A stretch of DNA of 64,000 nt from Neoceratodus forsteri (Eukaryota > Chordata > Ceratodontiformes > Ceratodontidae): the NCBI GenBank assembly GCA_016271365.2, contig CM057452.1, positions 1,245,733,001 to 1,245,797,000 on the forward strand, written 5' to 3'. This document shows, piece by piece, positions 23,127 to 34,780 of the stretch. The position numbers and the translations under genes are program-made. Below the pieces are notes generated by a model. It was not told the origin of the DNA. It worked only from the letters and a program-made list of their open reading frames with translations, and ran no database searches. Position 1 is the first letter of the stretch. Each line of letters starts with the position of its first letter.

Positions 23127-24245
23127 TGGGGCCTGATATTCAAATATTTGCCCCAGGTGCAAATCCTGGTTTGCGTGTACAAACTGGGCTTTGAACGGAT
23201 TTCCTATATTCAAAAGCATGGTTTGCGCTCGGGCAAACTGTGGAGGGTGGGTGCAATGCAAATGGAGGGACAGAGATCTGAATATTGGTGCAGTCTGATA
23301 TTCAGAGTATTTGTGCTGCACAAGGAAATTTGTTGTGGTCCCCTTGCTCGATGTAAATACAGCCAATGGAGACCATGACTTATTCCCATGCAACCCTAGC
23401 AGTTGGCAGTGGTGGTACCGCAGCTCCCCTGAGCCAATCCCAATCCACAAAAACAGTGTCCCTTGTGTCCATGCTCAATGGTCAGTACATCATTTCCTGG
23501 TGTCTATTGATTCCCCCTAACATGATGCCCTGCCTGAGTACTAAAGGAATATTCTCCCTGGTGTCCAGTGGTCGCTCCTTCTGTCCGATCCCATCCTCAT
23601 ACCATTGACATTGGTGCAAGCAATGCCCCCCAAAATAACACAGCTCTGAGTGGGGGCTGTACCATTAGACAGCAGGGAATGGATGCATTGACCATTAGGC
23701 ATGGTTGTTGGTGGGGGGGAGGGACAACCAGACACCAGGGAATGAAGTATTGAACAATGGACATGGGTGCGGGTGGGAGAGGGACAATTAAACACCAGGG
23801 AATATGTTAACATTTACTGGGCATGGGTGCAGATGTGGGGGGACCATGGGACACCAGGGAGGTGTTGTGTCAGTATGGGAAACATAATCAGGGGGTTGGG
23901 ACACTGGACATCAGGGAATTGTTTTGAAATTACTGGGATGGCACGGGAAGGTGGGAGGGCGCCACTAGCACCAGGGCATTCTATAGAAAATATGGGGATA
24001 GCATCAGAGGGATGCGGGCACCACTAGCACCTTGAAAATGATGTTTACTTGGTGTGGGATTGAGGGGGAAATCACTAGCTCCAGGGATAGCTACTTCCCT
24101 AGGTCTAGGCAATGGGAGGAGGCAGCAGTGGGCAAACATTCCTGGCTACCAATGCAAATGAACCCATAATGGGCATGCAAATGGCCTTTTAGTGTGTTGC
24201 GCACTCAGTGGGCTTATTTACATGGGTCTCTTTAAATATAGCCCT
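23127..24245. mobile_element. candidate non-autonomous foldback DNA element
   Basis: The left end reads GGGGCCTGATATTCAAAT. The right end, reverse-complemented, reads AGGGCTATATTTAAAGAGAC, a weak but ordered match, so they may be terminal inverted repeats. Inside lie minisatellite units in both orientations. No transposase is present. I could not identify a clean target duplication, so the boundaries are approximate. Confidence 0.4.
23455..24095. repeat. 60-bp minisatellite in two opposed blocks
   Basis: The phrase GACACCAGGGAAT or a close variant recurs on the plus strand at about 23,669, 23,731, 23,791, 23,852, 23,907 and 23,967, a 60-base period. Its reverse complement (CCCTGGTGTCC, TTTCCTGGTGTC) occurs at about 23,491 and 23,553. 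The array therefore inverts near 23,620, giving a long potential foldback. Units are strongly diverged. Confidence 0.75.
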
Positions 24246-24629
24246 ATCTATTGTGGCACCGTGCTTCGGTAGCTATGTCGGGGCAGCACTAAGTGACTTA
24301 GCACTGGATCATCATGACCCTGTATTCAGTTGAATAGTGCTGGTGTGCTATTCCACTGAATATAGCATCTTCAGACACCAGGACAATCGCAAAGTGGGGC
24401 TCAAATTTTTGCACTCTGCTTAGTGTGATTTTGAACGTCGGTCCCCCGGTGTCTGAGACACTCTGTTCAACAATGGTTCAGCAATCTTTGGCCATGGCTT
24501 GTCCATGATCATGAGCACATGGGATAGAAAAACAAATGTACATAATTTATTTCTACATCAGAATGCAGAACTTAACACCTTAAACTAATATATGGTAAAT
24601 AATCACATTAATAACATGTTTTGTAATTT
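24246..24629. other. unassigned spacer
   Basis: A mix of CG-bearing sequence (24,255-24,470) and AT-rich sequence, with no recognisable gene or repeat family. Confidence 0.4.
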
Positions 24630-24675
24630 ATGATGAAAACATATAGTTTGTACAAGAAAATAAATAACTTGAATT
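24600..24675 (+). mobile_element. possible L1 3' tail fragment
   Basis: The sequence AAATAAATAACTTGAATTTA followed by A-rich DNA resembles the 3' ends of both L1 copies here: AATAAACTTGAATTTC on the minus strand at 5,436-5,460, and ATAAACTCGAATTTAAAC at 60,229-60,246. Upstream length cannot be judged. Confidence 0.4.
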
Positions 24676-27600
24676 TAAAAAGAATTAATATGAGGACTCA
24701 CCACATCAAAAATGAGTTTCAATTTATGGTGGTATAAATAGAAACTAGGTTATTCTATTGGTTAAAAATGAGGAACGACTCCATTACTGCGACAACAGCA
24801 AAGGGTAAGTACATGAAAGCTATATCAAAAGCACGTGTGGCTACTATGTATTCTTTAAAGAATATTAAGGTTGTTAGAAAATAATTAAATCACATGAGCA
24901 GTGTTTTGTAATGCAGGAAACTTCTGAAACTAACAACCATGGATGACCAAGGTCAACCTGCACAATTATCAAACTGTATTGACTGTGGTGAGTTATTATC
25001 TGCCCCATACCTTTTACCGTCAATGCTTGTCTACTGATAACCATATTTAAAATCATGCACAAACTATAAATGATCTTGGTTGTTTACCATACAGTAAATA
25101 ATCAGGGTGCAGCCATGGATTATCCTCTGAATGGTTTCCACTAGACAAATTGTACTGGTGTTTGAATTTGCATACCATCAACAAGCAGTGTTCCATATAA
25201 TTGGCCCAGCAGGTCCTTGACACTCACTTTCTTAGCAGTCTCACTATTCAGCTCTAGGAAGCTGATGACCTACCTCCGCAATCTGTGTGGGCAACTGGCC
25301 CAGTAGCAGTGGATGCTCTCATTGAACCAGAGCCAGGTCATGCCCTAGGTCACGAGCTGCACTGCCATCAGTGACTGGGCAAACCAGATGATGGACGGTG
25401 TATGCCTCCTTCCAGTACTGCTCCCCATAAACTTTGATCAGAAAGGAAGAGATCCAGTAATCAAGACAGTAGACCATGGCCCAGTTTTTTTCCGAGTCTT
25501 GGTTCAGATTGTTGGATGTGCATGAGTAGGCCTCCCACAACAGTTGGGAGAAGATGTGAAAGTACTCCCACCACCAGATCCGAGGAATATGCAGTTGCTC
25601 ATAGATGAAGAGCACAGCTCTCAACCAAGCTTGCTTCCAGTTGCTTGGATACAGCCAACATAGTGTATTCAACGATGGGGATCATGCAGTGTGGACCAAA
25701 AGGAACACTGATCTCCCATAAATGACCTGCTGAGGTGGAAAGCCAGGTAGTGGTAGGTGGTGTTGTCATTACAGAGTCAGGCCAGACCCTTGACTGAGTT
25801 CTGCACTATCATAAATGAGTGATTATGAACGAGCATGGGTGGATCCTTTCTATAGAATTGCTGTTATAAATATTGCTCAGGATCAGAAAGGAACATGTCC
25901 ATTTGCCAATGGTGTATAGCACAACTGGGTTCTCCCTACAGTTTGGGACAACAATGCTGACTGTGTCTGAGTCAGGCTCGTGCAGCACTGAGGAGAAGAC
26001 AGCCAAGTGCTCCCACCAGCAGATCTGCTTCTTGGTCTCCAGAGACAGATCTCCTCTGAGGAACTGCACTGACCAAGGGGTGGTCCCCATACCCAAGTCA
26101 GATTACTTGATTTGCAACCCCATCTGTGGTGCAGATGATAAGCCCCTCAGATGGGGAAAATGGATATGGATCTTCATGTGTGTTCATGTCTGGCAGGAGA
26201 CTCCTGTCTATCTGTGTGGTGGTGGTACAAGGTCTCAAGATAAGCTTTTCTTGGACCTTCACTTTTGTAATGCCACCAGACCTGCAAAGGGGGAGCCCTC
26301 CTGCAGTCCCCTTGGTGGCAGGGCCTGTAATAAGGAATATAACTACTTTTAGCAACTGCAAAAAGGAGCCCGTGGTGAGCAGCAGCTCTTGTGCCTCTTG
26401 GAATGCTTCTGAAGCCTCAGTCTCTGTGGTTCCCTCTCCAATGGAGTCTTGGCTTGGCTGCTGGAAACATGCTCCTGCAAACTCCCACTGCTGTATCACA
26501 CTAGCCCCTCCAACTAATCATTTTGATCAGGAAACAGTAAATGGGTGATTTGTGAGACACTTAAGTTTCTTACCCCACCCTGCAACACCTTCTCTCTCCA
26601 CACCCAAGCAGCTCTACCAGGGCTTGTGGCTGGGGCTTAGCCTCCATCCTGTGGATGATGGTTCCCCTTAATTTCTGAGAACCATGCTGCATGGCAGAGA
26701 ATGAATATCCCACAGATGGAAGTTGGCCCATTCCCCCATGGCAGTGGGCAGCTCTGTATGACTCACATGTTCCAGTGGGGGGACAAAGATGGACTGCCAT
26801 GGTGCCAGGCAACTGCGTGTGCCCTACCCCTCCAGTGGTGCAGTAAGAATGACTCACCATGCTCGGGACCACAGGAGGGACCAGAATGGCCCACTGTAGC
26901 TCCTCTGGGGGGACTGAGATGGACCCCATGGCAGCTGGCAGAAGTATGTGACCCTGCTGCTATAACAGTGGTACTAAGATAAAACAAGATGGTACACAGC
27001 TGAAAACTGACTGGCATGAAAGTGGCAATATTTACCACATAACAAACAAACCATTGCATTCACCACTGGTCTTCAGATTGGCTACATATTAGCCAACTAG
27101 CAAAATTTGTTATTGATTTTATACCTCCTCCCTCTGCCAACTAGGACCTCCTTTAGCTGACACGAGTGCCCATGTCCCATCCTCTCATGGACTCCTGCCT
27201 GTATCCCTGGTCCTTTGGTCCACATTCAACTTACCATTCGGGTGTTTCCTCTCAGCTTGCCCACTAAAGTGAGGTTGCCTGCAACTGTTACAGTGAGATC
27301 CCACTGCATCTGGTTGGCCTAAGAGTGGAGATGAAGGCCGGAGGGGGGGAGTATTCTGGTCCCAGGCAGGAGAGGCCCGACAGCAGACATGGTGGGCATA
27401 GTGTGGCATCATCTACTCATGTGGTTGCTTTTTTTTCTGAGTTTCATACCCCAGGAGCATACATGCAGTGACATCCTGAACTATGTCATGCGTGCTTTGG
27501 TATATAATGAATCAACACCACTCCTACAATACCTGCACTTAGTTTTTCCTGGGCTCATTCACCCCCAGCCATCATCAGGGGTCAGAATCTCACGAGGGTC

Positions 27601-29734
27601 CACACCCCTTCCTCTCTGGAAGTGAAGAGCTGTTCCACAAATGCTCCATCCTCCTAACCCTACTGGCCCTTTGATGCACCAGGATCATTTCTGAACCTAG
27701 GTCATCAGGGTCATGGGTGTTAGTACTACCACTGCACTGGTTCAGCCAGCCCTGCCGCTCTGCAAGATTGACACCTTAATCAATGACTCTCATGCAAGTA
27801 ACAAAATAAATGAGCCTCATAGTGAGACTGATACCTTATAAATGAATGCACAAATGGTCACTTACAGTATATCACTGAAAATGGACCCACAGGCCTACAT
27901 TACCATTGTCTGGCTAGGATGAGAGACTCAGTTCCGTATCCCTCACTGGCTACCACCCTAAAACACCTTGAAGCAAACATAAAAGTACCCCAACTGCTTT
28001 TGTAATAACCTGCTCCTTACAGTAGGTGAAGGTGGTTGTTCATCAGTGTGAATCAGTTGGGAGTTCTGCTCTAGTGTTATCCCCAGTGCTACAGATGGGG
28101 TGAGATGCTAACTGTGTAGATAAAGTTGGGTGCCTTTGGCAGCTGCATACTGTTATGGTGCTAGCTAGTTGGAAACATTGACACCTATGGGTGATCCTCA
28201 CCTGGCAGGTGCCCTTTGGGTACTAGGCTGGGGATAGGCTAGGACACCCTTGACTTTTGTGCCACTCTTGAAGCAATGGGTATTGCCAGTAGGAAAGCTG
28301 GTAGTGGCTAGGTACACTTGAGCAGTAGGGTGCCCTCTGAAGTGCCTTGGGAGGGTGGGCATAGTAACATGCTCATTATGACCCTTTTACCTCACTGCAT
28401 CAGAGAAAGTCAGTGCCCAGGTTTTGGATTGGGTGGTAGCTAGCTGTAGAGTTCAGGCTAGGGGCATAGGTAGCACTGGGAGGAGGATCCCACTGAAGAA
28501 TGTGGCAGGTGCCAGGCTATCCTGAGGCTCAGTGAGTGTTCAAGGTCTGGTATACCTACATGACTCAATGTTCTCATGGGTGACAATGAAAGAGACCCTG
28601 GTGGCTATGAGGGAGGGACCACACACAGTGACAACAGTTCCCAAGGATGAGTGATGCCCATAGAAGTGAAGTGAATAGAGGAGGGTACAGGAAACCAGGG
28701 GGTTCCCTGCAAGAAAGAGAACCTGATGTATGGATGGCCTTTGTTAGGTTCCCCTGAAGACACTGATAGATACCCTAGTGGAAGGTGACTCTGGTTACTG
28801 GCACATGCACAGTTATTAAACCTGAAGACAACAGGTAAGATCTGCAGCAGAACTAAAGCAGCAAAATGAAGTGGGAGATCACTATCTAGGACAGAAGGAA
28901 TGGAGGTAGACAAATCCCTCAGTATGGCATATATTGACATCAGTTCTTCAGTAAAGTCAAGTACTTGGACATTTATGAGTGTCTATGCTTAGTAAATACT
29001 TTTCTAGCTTGTACTACTACTACTACATATGGTATACTCTGTGATTAGCACAGTCCTACATTCTACTAGAACTCAACCACTTCTCCAGACTTTTTTCTGC
29101 ATGTGTGCTTGCTTATTTCTTTAAATGAGGCAGATTCTCAGGGTGCCTTCAGAATATTTCCAAGGTGGAGAAAATAGAAATGAGTGCAAGGAAACTCCTG
29201 GCTAGCAAAATATACTCCGTGACGTGAGAGGTTCTCACGACCATGCCACCCTCATTTCAGGACAGTAAAGTAGAAGGGTGTAGTCACACACCTGTTGAGG
29301 GTATTGTACTTTGACGGAGTGTTCTTGAACTGGCAGGGTCACTTAAAATCTGGGTTCCAAATCCTGCAAGTAAATCAGCTGATATTTACAAAGACACTAT
29401 TAGAGAGGCTCAGAAATTGACAAAGGGAATTTCTAAGAGATTGCAGTACTCCTGCTTACTGTTACAGGTGAATCAATTTGCAAACATACTGTACAGCCAG
29501 TGTTGGTAACACAGAAGAAGCAACAGCTCTCATTCAGAAAATATGATCACAGCACTTGACTTTGAGGTTACAAACTAAGTACTGTATGTGGTGAAGCATA
29601 GCAATTGCAGTCTAATGACAATATACGGTATAGCCACAAAAAATAGAATTTTCACTGCCTATATCGACTCCTTGAAGAGTTATCATCCAGCCACTCAACC
29701 CAGTGGTGTCTGCTCCAGAGGACAGTTTACTCAG
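24676..29734. other. unassigned degenerate repetitive DNA
   Basis: No intact gene is visible. 25,425-25,600 and 25,860-26,060 are diverged copies of one another: both begin GATCAGAAAGGAA and end near CTCCCACCA-CAGATC. On the minus strand both read W-W-E-x-x-x-x-F-S-x-x-L-x-E, so a duplicated old coding segment is possible. 26,771-26,835 and 26,902-26,960 are another diverged pair (TGGGGGGAC-GATGGAC). Minus frames 25,319-25,672 and 26,098-26,499 are open but match no family I know. 27,060-29,734 shows nothing recognisable. Confidence 0.4.
25425..26060. repeat. diverged tandem pair of about 200 bp
   Basis: Two segments about 440 bases apart align over about 180 bases, including GATCAGAAAGGAA near the start and the CTCCCACCA/CAGATC block near the end. 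The minus-strand translations WWWEYFHIFSQLLWE and CWWEHLAVFSSVLHE match at W, E, F, S, L and E. Either an old coding repeat or a repeat family is possible. Confidence 0.5.
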
Positions 29735-30017
29735 AAATATAGAAACACAGAATCTGATGGCAGATAAAGATTGCTTGGCTTACCTAGTCTGCCTTTTTTT
29801 TTCCTACCTACTGTGTATCACTGCAGACCCTAGCTGATCTGCAGCCTATCCCCCCGTCAAAACACTAAGGTTCCCCTATGCATATCCCAAGCTTTCTTGA
29901 ACCTCGTTACATTTTTTAACCCCACCACCTTTGCTGGGAGCCTGTTCCAGGCATCCACCTTCTTTCTGTGAAGAAGTATTTCACATCTCCTCTGAGTTTA
30001 CCCCCTTCCAGCTTCAT

Positions 30018-30063
30018 TTTTTTTATTTTTTATTTTATTGAAATCTAGGATTAAAAATTGACC
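30018..30063 (-). mobile_element. 46-bp LINE-tail micro-insertion inside CR1
   Basis: The CR1 copy at 43,500-43,540 reads CAGCTTCAT then ATGTCCCCTTGC with no gap. Here about 45 bases of T/A-rich DNA, including ATTGAAATCTAGGATT, are inserted at that point. Reverse-complemented, this gives AATCCTAGATTTCAATAAA, the extreme 3' end of the Rex1-like tail seen at 18,585-18,622. It looks like a tail-only insertion. Confidence 0.55.
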
Positions 30064-30302
30064 TGTTGTCCTTGAGCATCTTTTTCTCTCAAAAATGCTT
30101 CCCTCATGAACCTTATTTATACCTGTGAGGTATTTGAAAGTTTCTGTCATATCCCACTTCTCCCTTCATTCCTCCAGGGTATACATTATGAAGTTCTTCT
30201 GTCCTCATAGTGCTTTTGATGCAGACCCTGCACCATTTTGGTTGCCTTCCTGTGGACCTCCTCCACTCTTTCTATGTCCTTCAATAGATGAGGTCTCCAG
30301 AA

Positions 30303-31337
30303 CTAGACACGATACTCAAGGTGAGGCCTCACCAGTGATCTATACAGGGGTAATACCACCTCCCTCCTTCTCCTGGTGATACCCATCCCTATGCACCCCA
30401 GCATCCTGCTAGCTCTCCTGAATGCCTTGTCACACTGCCTAGCCACTTTTAGGTTATCATATATAACTCCCAGGTCTCGTTCCTGTTTGGTGGTCTTTGA
30501 TACTTCTCCTCCCAATTTGTAATCTACCCCTGGATTTCTGTGCCCCATGTGCTTTTGCACTTTTTTGCATTGAAACCCAGTTGCCATATCCTTGATCACT
30601 CCTCCAACTTTTTCAGATCCCCTCTCATTCTCCCTCCCCCAAAGTGCCTGCACTTTTGCAAATGTTATTGTCATCTGTGAACAGACAGACCTTTCCATCC
30701 AGTTCTCTCCAATGTCACTAAAAAAGACATTAAAGAGGACCGGTCCCAGTACCGATCCCTGTTTTACCCTAGTGGTCACCCTCTCTTCCTCAGAGGGTAC
30801 TTCATTTACCATCACCCTCTGTCTCCTATCCCTTATCCAATTTCTTACTTAGTTTACCACCTTTGGTCCCACTCCTAGGCTACCCAGCTTGCTTACTAAT
30901 CTCCTATGTGGAACACTGTTGAAGGCCTTGCTTAAATTTAGGTATGCCACATCCACCACTCCTCCATGATCCAATTCCCTGGACATCCAGTCAAAGAAAA
31001 GTATTCAATTCATTTGACAAGACCTTCAGCCTGTGAATCCATGATGACTCAGGTCCTGTAAGCCACTGGATTCAAAGTATTCTACTATCCTTTCCTTCAG
31101 AAGTGTTTCCAATAGTTTCTCCACCACTTAAGTTAGGCTGACTGGCCTGTAGTTGTCAGCCTCCTCCCTACTACCACTTTTGTGAAGCAGGACTATATCT
31201 GCTCTCCTCCAGTCCCCAGGAACCACTCCCATCTCCAGTGAGAGATTGAACAGGACTGTTATAGGTGTAGCCAGCATCTCCCTGAGTTCTCTCAGTTTCC
31301 TTGGATGGCCCCCATCTGGCCCCATTGCCTTATCCAC
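30303..31337 (-). pseudogene. CR1 ORF2 reverse transcriptase fragment
   Basis: The minus order is GPDGGHPRKLRELREMLATP and DIVLLHKSGSREEADNYRPV (31,128-31,337); a decayed motif A region; then KQGSVLGPVLFNVFFSDIGE (30,760); and, in a shifted frame, VCLFTDDNNICK, where FTDD replaces FADD (30,660-30,700). The C-terminal block reads RMLGCIGMGITRRRREVVLP and LYRSLVRPHLEYRV (30,303). Several frameshifts and stops are present. There is no endonuclease or ORF1. Confidence 0.88.
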
Positions 31338-31555
31338 TTTCAGATTTGGGAGTTACTTCAGGACTCTCTCTTCTGGAAATGGACTACTGTCCACCTCCCT
31401 TCCTTCGGTGTCCTGTCCCTTATCTATGGCCCTTTGCTTTCCCCTTCTTCTGTTTATACTGAACAAAAGTATTTATTCAAGATGTCTGCTTTTCCTTGGT
31501 CCCCCTTCGTACAATACTTCAGTCTCTTACTTGCTCTGTATGCTTGTTCCAAGTA

Positions 31556-32143
31556 ACAAAACACATCAGGAGCCCAGTCAGCATTACAATCAGATAGAGT
31601 AGCAATAGCTGTGGTCTTTAATTATTGACCAGTACGTTGTATCTGGTTACAACCCCCCCACCCCATGCACACACTGTACTGTGATTACTAACCCCCTGCC
31701 CCCCGAGACACATTTTCAAAATGGTCCTGAAGTACTGTGCTGTCCAGCAGTGCTCCAGTACTGGGATTCTCATTTTTAAAGAATGGGCTCTGGGCACTGG
31801 TGTGACTGGCCTCAAGGTTATGAGTCAGCCCTTTATGAGAGTGAGATAGCACTGCCACCTAATAGACTGAGAATGAATTTGACAAGCTCTGCCATTTGGG
31901 CTATACCAACCAGGAGCCTAGCAAAAGGCAGATGAAATCAGCCACAATAAAGATAGGCTCCGCCCACAAGTAAGCATAGACGATGGAAACAAAGAAGATG
32001 AAGATGAAGAAACTGAAGTCCCAAATGTCATGAACTCAGATATCTCAGGTGCACTCCTTACTGTCTGTAAAATGTTGGAAAATGGAGTGAGATCACAACA
32101 GACTGAACACATTTAGCTCAAAATGAGCAAGGCTGGAGTGCTT

Positions 32144-32192
<49 letters not shown>

Positions 32193-33300
32193 ACACTTCT
32201 TTAAAACTGAAGAGTAATGTGAAACCAAATGACCCCAAAATAAATTTACCATACCCTATCCCTATCCCTATCCTTCATGTTTGCACTGCACTGAAAAAGT
32301 AAAGCACACTGAAATGACAATTTTAACCCGATCTGACACATGAAATGGTTATTTTAACCCAAATAAAGTTACCCCACCCTATCCTCAATGTCTGCACTGC
32401 ACTGAAAAAGCAAAACACACCTAAGTATACTGAGTTTGTTTTCACTTTGGGGATTCCTACTTTTGAGGAGCCCTGAGACAGTAGCAATGGAATATAGCTG
32501 TAGGATCAGGGATCCCACGAACTGGGAACCCCAGAGAGACATACAGGTTTGCAACTGTGAAATTAGGGTCACCTGCTTTTAGAGATTCACCCTGAGATTT
32601 AAACATTGTGTGGGTTGTGAGATTGGTGCACTTGCTGTTGTGGAGCCTCTGTAAAGCAAAATCAGGCAGCAGTTATTAGAGCTTATAACAATGGTTCACA
32701 AAAGTAAACAACCAAATTGGCTAGAGGGCAACAGGTGACTGTGGATTAAAGTCTCTATTTAATTCACAGTTACTGTGCGTGATCTACTTAGCGCCAGTTT
32801 CAGAGACTGCATCACATCGTGGATGGATCTAAAGATTCAGAGCTGCTCGCTTTTGCCAGCAGCCTTTGTTATTTTTTGTGTAAGCGAGCAGCTCACGGAG
32901 TGTAGTTTATGTTTCATTACTTGCCTCCCATACCTTCAGTAGGTGGCTGAAGTTGCAATTCGCAGATGGCCAACCTCTGGAAAGACATGTCACCAAGATT
33001 CACATAGTGAACAGTGCAGTTCCTGAGCACCAGACAGCTGCAGCTGATAGTGTGTCTCATCTGACAGCTTGGGAGACACAGACAGGAGATTTCCATGTGG
33101 ACAGAGGCCACTGGTGATGTGCCGCTACTGTGGCAGCCACAACTAACCTTGATTATTGCACAGCTCTAGCAAGAGCTTTAAGAACAAGCATTTGTCAATG
33201 CTGAATGTTTGCTTGCTGGCATTGGCATTGGTAGTGTAGGAGTGAGAAAGATGCATAATAGGAATGGCAGTGAAGTATTTAACTGAAGCCAGCCCCACCA
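31556..33300. other. unassigned spacer with small repeats
   Basis: No gene seen. It holds the CA microsatellite, a diverged pair (32,232-32,310 and 32,355-32,420, sharing TGCACTGCACTGAAAAAG) with CCCTAT repeats, and a hairpin at 32,733-32,774. The stem TGACTGTGGATTAAA there pairs with TTTAATTCACAGTTA. Related hairpins recur at 35,528-35,576 and 35,692-35,741. Confidence 0.55.
32145..32190. repeat. (CA)23 microsatellite
   Basis: Uninterrupted CA dinucleotide run. Confidence 0.98.
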
Positions 33301-33632
33301 CCACCCTGTAGAGACTGACAGGCATTGGGGTGTGCCTTTGGGTCATCAGGCATAACAGCCACACCATTTCACCACACCCTACCCTGCAGACACCGACAAG
33401 TATCACGGTGTGCCTTGGGGCTTTAGGATTTATGCTCACCCCATTCCATCAAGAAATACAGTGAGATGGGTGCAGTATAGGAGAATGGGGTGAACTTCAG
33501 GCCCGAAGAGTCCAAGGCACACCTTGATGCCTCTCACTGGCTGCAGGGTGTGGGTGGGGGTGGAATGGTATGAGCATTACAGGCGACAAACCCAAGTCAC
33601 ACCCCTGATACCTGTCAGTCTCTACAGGGTGG
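33301..33632. repeat. 332-bp palindrome with duplicated arms
   Basis: CCACCCTGTAGAGACTGACA at the left pairs with TGTCAGTCTCTACAGGGTGG at the right, at the extreme ends. Pairing continues inward to CTCACCCCATTC (33,435-33,446) against GAATGGGGTGAAC (33,483-33,495), leaving a loop of about 36 bases. Each arm contains two related units of about 80 bases (GGGGTGTGCC and CGGTGTGCCTTGGGG). It is probably a non-autonomous foldback element. Outer target duplication not found. Confidence 0.82.
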
Positions 33633-33675
33633 AGCGTTATGGTCGGAAACCCTGACGCTTAAGGCGTTTGTTGGT

Positions 33676-34780
33676 ATTTTCACTCCAAATTTTCAACATG
33701 GGTTTTTTGTGACCCCCATCGTATGAACAGTGCAATATCAGTTTGTTAGCCAAAAGCTGATTTTGCAGAGTGACTATGCCATTTGGCACAATAGGTGTGA
33801 AAAAACATTTCGAACAGGGTGTGAAAAATGACAGCTGTACTGTTCATGGGGAGGTGTAAAAAGTGGCAATGTTGAAAATCTGCAGTGAAAATATAAAAAA
33901 ACTGGTGAAGTTACGAGCGTGCATAGGAAGTACGCAATGCACACCCGTAATGTAATTAATTTTGGGATTTTTTTACAGCAGATTGTCAACACAGGCATTT
34001 TGGGACCTCCGCTCATGAACAGTGTCACTGTGATTTTCTTAATCTGTCCCGAACAGTGATTTCCCACAGTGACCACGCATTTCTGTGCCAGAAGCACGAA
34101 AACACATTTCAGCCACGGTGTGAAAAATTACATCTGTACTGTTCATAAGGAGGTGTGGAAAAATGCCAGTGTTGAAAATCTGGACTGAAAATATTACAAA
34201 TTCATGAACTTACGAGGGTGCATGGAAACTGCACAATGCTCACTCATAACACAGTCATTTTATGGACTTTTGTCACCAAATTTTTAGCTTAGTCATTTTA
34301 AGACCTCTGCTCGTGAACAGTGTCACTGTGATTTTCTTAATCTGTCCCGAACATTGATTTTGCACACCGACTGCGCCATTGGGCGCTACATGCACGAAAA
34401 CACATTTTGGGCAAGATGTGAAAAATGACAGCTATACTGCTCATAAGGAGGTGTGGTAAAATGGCAATGTTGAAAATCTGGAGTGAAAATATAAAAATTT
34501 GTGAACTTACGAGCGCGTAGGAACCGCGCATACGACGCCTACATATTAAATATGGATTTTCACCAAATTTTCAACTTAGGCTTGGGTGGCCCACCCATGA
34601 ACTGTGCCACTCGTCATTTCATTACTCAGTCCCAAAGGTGGTTCTAATGCAGTGACCTAAAATCACCTTTCGGGACCGAGTAACAAAATGACAGTGACAA
34701 AGTTCATGAGGTGGAGCCCCAAGAACCCCATGTTGAAAATTTAGTGAAAAAATTCCTCAAAATGGCCGAGATATGCACCA
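33676..34780. repeat. array A of ~290-bp dyad-symmetric units
   Basis: Four head-to-tail units. The landmark TGAACAGTG(T/C) recurs at about 33,725, 34,015 and 34,313, and a variant TGAACTGTG at about 34,597: a 285-298-base period. Within each unit the left half (AAATTTTCAACAT, CTCATGAACAG) is the approximate reverse complement of the right half (CTGTTCATAAGG, ATGTTGAAAATCT), so each unit can fold on itself. The last unit keeps the clearest central stem, CCCAAAGGTGG against TCACCTTTCGGG. CG dinucleotides (TTACGAGCG) lie in the linkers between units. Confidence 0.82.

Larger units (their letters stand above)
29735..31555 (-). mobile_element. CR1 LINE, 5'-truncated
   Basis: The left edge is the CR1-type 3' tail, seen in reverse complement as ATAGAAACACAGAATCTGATGG. 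It aligns with the tail at 43,248. The minus strand then carries the 3' part of ORF2. A short insertion of about 45 bases at 30,018-30,063 interrupts it. The element ends abruptly near 31,555 inside the RT fingers. Confidence 0.88.

Noticed and set aside
23455..24095. Regularly spaced repeats considered as a CRISPR array
   Set aside because: Units are diverged, the spacers are themselves part of the repeat, and the genome is vertebrate; it is a minisatellite.
26098..26499. Acidic/Gln-rich minus frame considered as a Harbinger-associated Myb-like protein
   Set aside because: No tryptophan-spaced Myb/SANT pattern visible and no HARBI1-type DDE frame nearby; resemblance is only in style.
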